From Baffinella frigidus (Eukaryota > Cryptophyceae > Cryptomonadales > Baffinellaceae), in the NCBI GenBank assembly GCA_026770585.1, contig MU646583.1, positions 334,643 through 345,343 on the forward strand: DNA of 10,701 nt. Direction: 5' to 3'. Positions 6,501 to 10,372 of this stretch are shown here, piece after piece (positions within the stretch are counted from its first letter, which is position 1; each line of letters starts with the position of its first letter). Made by a program: the position numbers and the translations under genes. The notes beneath the pieces are model-generated. The model had not been told where the DNA came from and made no database searches. It worked only from the letters and a program-made list of their open reading frames with translations.

Positions 6501-7875
6501 GTTCGCCGAGAGGTTGCGCAGCGTGATGCACGACTCCTCCTGCACCCGCTTGTTCGAGGAGCGCAGCAGGTTGATCAGCGGCGTCAGCCCGCCCTCCTCG
6601 ACGACCAGCGCCTTGTTCTCCGCGTTCGCGGCCGAGAGCGTGTTCACGATCGCGGTTGCCTGCACGCCGGTTTTGGTGTTAGCTTTTGGGATCTAGGGTT
6701 TAGGGTTTAGGGTTTAGGGTTGAGGGTTTAGGTTTTAGGGTTCAGAGTTTCGTGGGGAGAGGGCGGGCAGGAGGACCTGCTCCTGAATCTTCTCATCGCG
6801 CGAGCGGAGGAGCGAGACGAGGGGCCCGATCACGCCCTCCTCGACCATGCGCTCGCAGTTTGACTGGAGCGTCGAGAGGTTGCGCAGCGCCATGGCTGAC
6901 TGCTCCACCACCTTCTTGTCCTGCGAGACCACCACTCTTTGTCAACAACTACTCGAGACCACGACTCTTTGTCAACAACTACTCATCCCGTTTGAAAACA
7001 ACCATCCCGGCTTTTTCAAAACAACCTTGCTCTGCCTCACGCGGGTTGACTGACTATTCTCAAGTTGACATGCTGGGTGTGCGGTTCAACTACGTTACTT
7101 GATGCGGAAAAGATCCCGGGTTCACCAAGATGGTGGGCCCAAATAGACTGAGCATGAGCTAGAGAACGCACATGTTCCTGCAAAACAACGGGCGTAGCTG
7201 CAGGGGAGTGCGCTGAATGAGGCGGCATGGACTATCTAGGCAGCTTCCACCGGGGGGGGCGGCGCTGAGGGACTGTCCACGGACCTGGGAGGTGAGGAGG
7301 TCGATAAGGGGGATCAGCGCCCCGGCGTCAACCATCTTGAGCCCGATGGCTTCATTGTACGCGAGATTGCGGAGGCCGGACGCCGCCAGCTCCTGTGTCT
7401 TGGGATCGTCCGACTCGAGGAGGTTGATGAGCGGCGGGAGCGCGTTCTCCTGAAGGATCTTCTCCTTGTTGAGAGGGCTAACCGCGAGGTTGCGCAAGCA
7501 CCCGCATGATTGCTTCGCGACCTCCGGGTTAGGCGAATGCAGCAGTCCGACAAGCGGTGCCAGCCCGCCCTCCTGGACGATATTCAACTTGTTCTCCGCA
7601 AGCACCGAAAGAGAGTAGAGACAGCCGGAGGCTTGCTCCTGGCTGCCCTCGTCGGAGCTTCTCAACATGCGGATCAGCAGCGGCAGACCTCCGCGCTCTA
7701 CAATCTTGATCTTGTTCTCGGTTGTCACGGATAGTGACCATAGCGCCGCTGCCGCTCCCTGCTGCACCGTGTCCTCCGTCGACCGCAGAAGGTCCACAAC
7801 GGGCGCGATGCCCTGGTCCTGCCCGACCTTGATGAGGTGCTCCGCCGAGGCATTCTTCGACTGTCGAGCGGCCAT
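262..7875 (-). CDS. Giant armadillo-repeat protein, 12 exons, 3' end outside window
   Basis: This is a spliced gene joined from exons 7875-7285, 6920-6777, 6659-6489, 6366-5797, 5617-4589, 4452-4354, 4149-4043, 3889-3308, 3142-2436, 2264-2104, 1945-720 and 556-262. The sum is 5682 nt (1894 codons) with no internal stop and matching phase at every junction. I chose the ATG at 7875 because it begins MAARQSKN and lies about 20 residues before the first repeat. The protein is almost all ARM repeats: about 46 copies of a unit of about 41 residues, with the pattern KIVQEGGLPPLI-LL-S, then IQE-A--A(I/L)RNLS, then ENKV. No other domain, signal peptide or membrane segment is seen. ARM solenoids bind proteins (importin-alpha, beta-catenin, Vac8), so a scaffold role is inferred; partner and compartment are unknown. 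Known families have about 10-12 repeats, so this is unusually long. The exon map is solid, but the far 3' end is not seen. Confidence 0.88.
557..719 (-). repeat. Intron 11, TTTTAGG and TTTAGGG units
   Basis: This 163-bp intron has donor GTAAACCC, the closest to a classical donor in the gene, and acceptor CACCAG. TTTTAGG units (about 568-592) lie next to exon 12 and TTTAGGG variants lie farther up. If retained, it puts an in-frame TAA at its first bases. Confidence 0.8.
720..1945 (-). CDS. ARM gene exon 11 (residues 1388-1796)
   Basis: This is the longest exon, at 1226 nt with about ten ARM repeats. It begins VDKIQEAAAGAIRNLS after ACAG and ends LIKLLRS. The frame meets TAA right after the next Arg codon (CGG TAA), so it could be read as a gene end. 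The donor CG|GTAAAC joined to exon 12 instead gives RSRNVLIGRQACGALRNVS, in exact repeat register. Confidence 0.86.
1946..2103 (-). repeat. Intron 10, degenerate TTTCGGG and TTTTGGG units
   Basis: In this 158-bp intron the units are mixed (TTTCGGG, TTTTGGG, TTTAGGG, TTCAGGG) and the most diverged of the set. GGTGGA is shared across donor (CCG|GTGGAACC) and acceptor (ACAG|GTGGACAA). Confidence 0.8.
2104..2264 (-). CDS. ARM gene exon 10 (residues 1334-1387)
   Basis: This 161-nt exon was found by reading the minus strand between introns 9 and 10. It starts GC GCG CTC, completing DGALGPLVALLRS, and runs through VVEQAVMCMRNLSAS to LTSLLRSP. The donor is CCG|GTGGAA in phase 0. It is one ARM repeat plus the flanking halves, and its frame agrees with both neighbours. 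Confidence 0.83.
2265..2435 (-). repeat. Intron 9, TGTAGGG and TTTATGG arrays
   Basis: This 171-bp intron has a block of TGTAGGG units (+ strand about 2318-2352) and a block of TTTATGG (about 2380-2400), among TTTAGGG copies. The donor is GTGCGTCC and the acceptor AACCAG. Confidence 0.8.
2436..3142 (-). CDS. ARM gene exon 9 (residues 1098-1334)
   Basis: The exon has 707 nt and about six ARM repeats (SLWSLSVS to ALANLSTN). It begins G TCG ACA AAC ATG, giving LRS TNMRVVEQAAG when joined to exon 8. It leaves in phase 1 at GACG|GTGCGT, inside the VNDG motif. Confidence 0.84.
3143..3307 (-). repeat. Intron 8, alternating TGTAGGG and TTTAGGG
   Basis: In this 165-bp intron the part next to exon 9 alternates TGTAGGG and TTTAGGG (about 3147-3197), a 14-bp higher-order unit. 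It then passes to plain TTTAGGG and degenerate copies. The donor is GTCTGAACC and the acceptor AACCAG. Confidence 0.8.
3308..3889 (-). CDS. ARM gene exon 8 (residues 904-1098)
   Basis: The exon has 582 nt, entering with one base and leaving with two. It holds about five ARM repeats, with EALRHLSMN, CLQNLSVN, ALRNLSVN, TIWSLSVN and AIRNISTT. It ends at CTCCG|GTCTGA inside the Arg codon of the LLRS motif. Confidence 0.83.
3890..4042 (-). repeat. Intron 7, TTAGGGG array
   Basis: This 153-bp intron has a pure TTAGGGG run (+ strand about 3903-3949), then TTATGGG-like degenerate units to about 4010. The donor is GTACTC and the acceptor AACCGCAG. Confidence 0.78.
4043..4149 (-). CDS. ARM gene exon 7 (residues 869-903, phase 2 end)
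   Basis: The exon has 107 nt. It begins MSMNAENKVKIQQ directly after CACAG and ends NEQTLIYA plus TC. The donor C|GTACTC is chosen because it rebuilds TLIYASEALRHLS, the expected ARM helix, when joined to exon 8. Confidence 0.75.
4150..4353 (-). other. Intron 6, mostly unique sequence with telomere-like remnants
   Basis: This 204-bp intron has donor GTCTGCACC and acceptor CTACACAG. Only its ends resemble the heptamers (for example TAGGGCTTAGGGTTTGG at about 4155). The middle, about 4195-4310, is unique. No gene is seen. Confidence 0.75.
4354..4452 (-). CDS. ARM gene exon 6 (residues 836-868)
   Basis: This short exon has 33 codons. It begins VRIAQRGGIAPLIGLL and ends VQEQAMGALCQ. The junction with exon 5 restores ENK|VRIAQ. 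The donor is CAG|GTCTGC in phase 0. Confidence 0.82.
4453..4588 (-). repeat. Intron 5, (TTTGGGG)n array, 10-bp flanking duplication
   Basis: This 136-bp intron has a long pure run of TTTGGGG (+ strand about 4456-4542), then degenerate sequence. The donor is AAG|GTGCGCATCT and the acceptor ACCAG|GTGCGCATTG. AGGTGCGCAT is shared across the two boundaries. Confidence 0.83.
4589..5617 (-). CDS. ARM gene exon 5 (residues 493-835)
   Basis: The exon has 343 codons and about nine ARM repeats, from ALWNLAMNTDN to TIMNLATNPENK. It begins AAGALWNLA upstream of an internal ATG at 5590. It ends ENK at AAG|GTGCGCATC in phase 0. Repeats are highly regular (for example ENEIKIVQEGALPPLIKLL), which suggests internal amplification. 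Confidence 0.88.
5618..5796 (-). repeat. Intron 4, near-perfect (TTTAGGG)n, GC-AG intron
   Basis: This 179-bp intron is almost wholly TTTAGGG on the + strand (about 5630-5760), the purest array in the window. The donor is GC (CAG|GCGGGG) and the acceptor GAAAGCAG. AGCAGGCGG lies across both boundaries. Splicing gives VDEQ|AAGALWNLA, exactly the ARM register. Confidence 0.82.
5797..6366 (-). CDS. ARM gene exon 4 (residues 303-492)
   Basis: The exon has 190 codons and about four ARM repeats, marked by TLRNCSMN, AIRNLSTN, ALRFCAEN and AIRNLATN. It begins VKIVQRGALPALI after acceptor CGCAG and ends LLCFSNDDVDEQ. The only end that keeps repeat register is CAG|GCGGGG, a GC donor. The frame stays open briefly past it, but there it reads telomeric peptide. 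Confidence 0.85.
6367..6488 (-). repeat. Intron 3, mixed TTAGGGG and TTTATGG heptamers, 12-bp flanking duplication
   Basis: This 122-bp intron has three TTAGGGG-type units next to the acceptor (+ strand about 6371-6394), then a run of TTTATGG at about 6398-6434, then TTTAGGG remnants. The sequence CAGGTGAAGATC occurs both across the donor (exon 3/intron) and across the acceptor (intron/exon 4). Confidence 0.82.
6489..6659 (-). CDS. ARM gene exon 3 (residues 246-302)
   Basis: The exon has 57 codons, starting ATAIVNTLSAAN and ending LRNLSANTDNQ. It joins to exon 2 as KIQEQ|ATAIVNTLS, the expected position of the IQEQAAGALRNLS motif. It ends at CAG|GTGAAGATC in phase 0. Confidence 0.85.
6660..6776 (-). 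repeat. Intron 2, TTTAGGG-type
   Basis: This 117-bp intron has donor GTCCTCCTG and acceptor GGCGTGCAG. It contains several TTTAGGG units (+ strand) at about 6694-6735, flanked by degenerate copies. Confidence 0.8.
6777..6920 (-). CDS. ARM gene exon 2 (residues 198-245)
   Basis: The exon has 48 codons and starts DKKVVEQ after acceptor CTCGCAG, completing the ARM helix begun at LLTSQ in exon 1. It includes MALRNLSTLQ and ends RSRDEKIQEQ with donor CAG|GTCCTC. Both ends are phase 0. Confidence 0.85.
6921..7284 (-). other. Intron 1, non-telomeric, with 30-bp tandem duplication
   Basis: This 364-bp intron has donor GTCCGT and acceptor CTCGCAG. It is the only complete intron without heptamer repeats. 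Its 3' end (6924-6983 on the + strand) is two tandem copies of a 30-bp unit that differ at one base. The unit contains CTCTTTGTCAACAACTACTC. The rest is unique sequence of lower GC than the exons. No gene is seen in it. Confidence 0.75.
6924..6983. repeat. Two-copy 30-bp tandem repeat at the intron 1 acceptor
   Basis: Units 6924-6953 and 6954-6983 match at 29 of 30 positions (CGAGACCAC then C or G, then ACTCTTTGTCAACAACTACT). The unit abuts the intron 1 acceptor, so the last 30 nt of the intron are duplicated. Confidence 0.9.
7285..7875 (-). CDS. ARM gene exon 1 (residues 1-197)
   Basis: The exon holds the start codon and about four ARM repeats, marked by ALWSLS, CLYSLS, CLRNLA and GLRNLA. 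It ends LIDLLTSQ, with donor CAG|GTCCGTGG in phase 0. The reading frame stays open past the donor, but there the ARM pattern is lost and proline/serine-rich non-repeat sequence follows, which supports splicing here. The first 64 codons lie in an inverted duplication with the copy at 9920-10110. Confidence 0.88.
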
Positions 7876-8085
7876 TGCGCCACAGCCCAACCGGGAAGGG
7901 TCTGACCCTACCGCGGACGCTGCCTACGCCTGTGCCTCCAAGACACAGACGCCCCTCACCTGCGACTAACCACCCCCTCTTGCTCCCTTGAATTTGAAGT
8001 CAGTTGGGGTTGACTTTCAGAAGTCAACATTTTGTGCAAAATCAAACCGGATTTGATCCAGTGCGTGCCTCTCGAGGAGGCAGCG
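7876..8085. promoter_or_regulatory. Probable upstream or bidirectional promoter region of the ARM gene
   Basis: This 210-bp segment separates the ARM gene ATG (minus, 7875) from the ATG of a divergent reading frame (plus, 8086). It is kept almost unchanged in the other arm (9708-9919), where I see only a handful of differences. It contains an 8-bp hairpin at 8009-8028 and a second weak inverted repeat (ATCAAA CCGGA TTTGAT) near 8040-8057. No TATA box is seen. The promoter role is inferred from position. Confidence 0.4.
8009..8028. repeat. Hairpin GTTGACTT/AAGTCAAC
   Basis: Perfect 8-bp arms with a TCAG loop lie about 135 bp upstream of the ARM start codon. It is preserved base for base (in reverse) at 9767-9786 in the second arm, although the base just outside it differs (GTTGGGG against GTTGGAG). 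Confidence 0.7.
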
Positions 8086-8557
8086 ATGAAGGCGGCGATC
8101 TTTTCGCAGCTGGCCAGCGCTACGCCGTCCATGTGCACGTGGCATCACTGCACGCCCTACGGCCCCGAGCCCAAGTGGAGCGTCAACCCGCCCAACGTGC
8201 CTCCCCACCCTGCCCCCGCGAGAGGGTGGCGCTTTTGTGCACTGGCCCTGCTGGGTGCCGGGGCGGCAGGCAGCTCTGGTGCCCCTCGCTCTGCGGGATG
8301 AACCGCCTGTAGGGTTCTCTGCGGGATGGGGCGATTTTTCGTGTGCGGGTGCAAGCTGCACTCGGGGGCAGATGCGACTCGATCCTCTCAAACAGGGGAG
8401 CACGGCTTCGGCCCTGTCCCGGGCTCCCTGGCGGATGCTGCAGCGAAGCGCGCTGACCCCGACCGTGGCTTTTTGGCAGAACGGGCCCTGGGGCAACGAC
8501 GATGGTGGGCGCGGGTACGTCGACGATGACCAGGTACCAACATCAACACCCACGTGA
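8086..8557 (+). CDS. Candidate divergent gene, interrupted by a 16-bp indel
   Basis: I do not recognise this protein. A frame from the ATG at 8086 reads MKAAIFSQLASATPSMCTWH and on through EPKWSVNPP, then loses register at 8207. If 16 bp (8207-8222), absent from the second arm, are skipped, the frame continues into WPCWVPGRQAALVPLALRDE and WQNGPWGNDDGGRGYVDDDQ. It could end at a donor-like CAG|GTACCA at 8532/8533 or at the stop at 8555-8557. The 3-bp indel between arms keeps frame and several differences are synonymous, which hints at past coding. It may equally be a pseudogene or chance frame in GC-rich DNA. Confidence 0.3.
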
Positions 8558-8865
8558 GATGTAAACCTGGCCCAACTCTCGGAGCCCCCAACGCTCGCCA
8601 AGGTCGAAGAACGAGGCCTCGCGCAGCCCCCCTGCTCCACCGGCTGCCCGAGTGCCCCCCCCGGCGCTCAGGCAGGGACCCCTGGCGAGCAGCAAATACT
8701 CCAACTGGGCAGCCAGCAGCACGCACGCACCCCCCACCGGCCCAATCCTGAGTTTCCTCGGGCAGAACTTCGGGAAGGAAGTTGAATTTCTCGGACGGGT
8801 GAACCGACAAGTTGAATCAGCATTCACAAATTCAAATTATGGGGTTGTCGCACGGGCTACGAAGG

Positions 8866-8894
8866 GATTCTCGGTGGCTGAGCCACCGAGAATC
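8866..8894. repeat. Perfect 14-bp hairpin with 1-nt spacer
   Basis: GATTCTCGGTGGCT and its exact reverse complement are separated by a single G. The right arm overlaps a second small inverted repeat, AATCG-GTTAT-CGATT, at 8891-8905. Confidence 0.85.
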
Positions 8895-9475
8895 GGTTAT
8901 CGATTCACACCAGGGCGAGAGATTGTTTGTACTGACGAGAGCCGCTCCCCACCTGCCCAACACCCAACGTGGCGCACCTTCCCCCTGACGTGGAGGGTGC
9001 ATCTGGCAGAACGCGTATACGGAGCCGTGGAAGCCTTGAAGGAGTACGGGGCCAAGAGGGTGTAGCATAGTGTCAGGTCGCGAAGGGAAGCGACCGGCGG
9101 GAGGTCTGCTCGGCGGTCACATAAGTGCAACGCTGGGGGGAGGTTGGCGGCTGCGTGGCATGCCGACGCAGACGGTTGTGGTGCGGGAGTGGTACATCCC
9201 TGGATAAAGCTGGATGCACAACCGCGAGGGCTCCGGGATCCAACCTGTGCGCGCCACTCTTGTGTTGTCGCATGGGCACAGTTGCGGATTCTCCTCACGA
9301 GGGCGATTCTGTGCATTCGGAGCGGCGAAGGTGGGTGAGGCGATCAGGCAAATGTCTTTGCCTTGCAGCGGGGGAAAGCACCGTGCATTGAGCACATGGC
9401 ACAGCCGCGGAAAGCGCAGGCTTGGTGCAGTGGGGGGCACTATTCATTCACATCACCACCCCCCCGTTGCGGTTA

Positions 9476-9489
9476 GGTTACTAGTAACC
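9476..9489. repeat. Perfect palindrome GGTTACTAGTAACC
   Basis: This is a 14-bp perfect palindrome lying 23 bp from the end of the right arm of the inverted duplication. The wider GCGGTTA...TAACCGC pair also surrounds part of it. Confidence 0.8.
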
Positions 9490-9509
9490 GCACTAGAACA
9501 GTGCAGGCA

Positions 9510-9707
9510 TTAATCCCGCAGAGCGAGAGGCAAAAGAGCTGCCTCCCGCCCCGGCACCCAGCAAGGCCTGTGCACAAAAGCGCCACCCTGGGGAGGCACG
9601 CTGGGCGGGTTGACGCTCCACTTTGGCTCGGGGCCGTAGGGCGTGCAGTGATGCCACGTGCACATGGACGGCGTAGCGCTGGCCAGCTGCGAAAAGATCG
9701 CCTTCAT
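9510..9707 (-). pseudogene. Second copy of the divergent frame, truncated
   Basis: It has 65 codons from ATG (9707-9705) to TAA (9512-9510). It reads MKAIFSQLASATPSMCTWHH, then stays in one frame through PPQGGAFVHRPCWVPGRE to ALRD, because it lacks the 16 bp present at 8207-8222. It stops exactly where homology between the arms ends. It is probably a duplicated gene fragment of unknown function. Confidence 0.35.
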
Positions 9708-10110
9708 CGCTGCCTCCTCGAAACTGGCACGCACTGGATCAAATCCGGTTTGATTTTGCACAAAATGTTGACTTCTGAAAGTCAACTCCAACTGACTTCA
9801 AATTCAAGGGAGCAAGAGGGGGTGGTTAGTCGCAGGTGAGGGGCATCTGTGGCTTGGAGGCACAGGCGTAGGCAGCGTCCGCGGTAGGGTCAGACCCTTC
9901 CCGGTTGGGCTGTGGCGCAATGGCCGCTCGACAGTCGAAGAATGCCTCGGCGGAGAACCTCATCAAGGTCGGGCAGGACCAGGGCATCGCGCCCGTTGTG
10001 GGCCTTCTGCGGTCGACGGAGGACACGGTGCAGCAGGGAGCGGCAGCGGCGCTATGGTCACTATCCGTGACAACCGAGAACAAGATCAAGATTGTAGAGC
10101 GCGGAGGCCT
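9513..10110 (-). repeat. Right arm of large inverted duplication
   Basis: This is the reverse-complement partner of 7685-8299. Homology ends sharply at 10110 inside the ARM reading frame (GAGCGCGGAGG-CT). At the other end it stops at the GCGGGAT/ATCCCGC box at 9513. The spacer between arms is about 1.2 kb. Confidence 0.92.
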
Positions 10111-10222
10111 TGGTCAACATTCTTGTACTATTTTAAGAATACGAAGACCGACCGACTTTCGAGCAAGGGTGTTCTTAGGCGAGTTGTTCATGCACCGTAT
10201 TGGTGAGGTAAATGCATATTAA
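9920..10222 (+). pseudogene. Truncated second copy of the ARM gene 5' end
   Basis: The ATG at 9920 begins MAARQSKNASAENLIKVGQD. The frame matches the first 63-64 codons of the minus-strand ARM gene, with two replacements (His to Asn in the first 15 residues, Asp to Gly in VVGLL). I saw no silent change before the breakpoint. At 10110 homology stops after VERGGL, and unrelated sequence adds about 37 residues to a TAA at 10222. Only one full ARM motif (ALWSLSVTTENK) remains, so an ARM solenoid is not possible. Another possibility is that GT at 10112 is a donor to exons beyond 10222, but no ARM-coding sequence follows in the window. Confidence 0.7.
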
Positions 10223-10372
10223 AGTGAAGAGGCACTCCTAGTTGCTACTTACGACCCCGACGTATCCGCGGAGGAGGTTTGGTAGGTCTGGCATTGGGCG
10301 CACATGTATTCCATGATTACAAGGCGGTTGCCCGAGTGTTGCCCTTCAGGGTTTCAGGACACACGTATCTTC
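10223..10372. other. Intergenic stretch with no recognised feature
   Basis: This stretch lies between the truncated ARM copy and the kelch-like gene. Together with 10111-10222 it is visibly more AT-rich than either neighbour. I see no heptamer array, RNA gene or splice-linked exon. Confidence 0.4.

Larger units (their letters stand above)
7685..8299 (+). repeat. Left arm of large inverted duplication
   Basis: This segment matches the reverse complement of 9513-10110. By eye there are about 15 mismatches and three indels: 16 bp extra here at 8207-8222, 3 bp extra near 8092, and about 2 bp fewer near 8071. It covers 64 codons of ARM exon 1, the upstream region, and about 70 codons of the divergent frame. 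Confidence 0.92.
8558..9509. other. Spacer of the inverted duplication, no confident gene
   Basis: About 950 bp. A + strand frame at 8652-9065 is open for 137 codons (containing GFSVAEPPRIGYRF and VHLAERVYGAVEALKEYG), but I recognise no family. Antisense frames overlap it, and it runs through a perfect hairpin. It might be a later exon of the 8086 candidate. The part from 9066 to 9475 shows nothing I can name. Confidence 0.4.

Noticed and set aside
1-6735. A true chromosome end or telomere
   Set aside because: The arrays are short, have changing units, and lie between exons of one gene. Telomeric origin of the DNA is possible, but the window is not a chromosome end.
1-6735. CRISPR array or satellite block
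   Set aside because: The 7-bp units have no spacers, and the blocks are bounded by splice sites.
7060-7105. Possible tRNA suggested by GGTTCAACTACG-like sequence in intron 1
   Set aside because: There is no acceptor stem, D arm or anticodon arm at the right spacing.
8017-9065. Several minus-strand frames of 90-207 codons in the spacer
   Set aside because: They overlap each other and the + strand frames, are rich in Arg, Pro and Gly as expected for random GC-rich DNA, and match no family I know.
7685-10110. Transposon with long terminal inverted repeats
   Set aside because: The arms contain ordinary gene sequence (ARM start codon and codons), no transposase is seen between them, and I found no target duplication outside.
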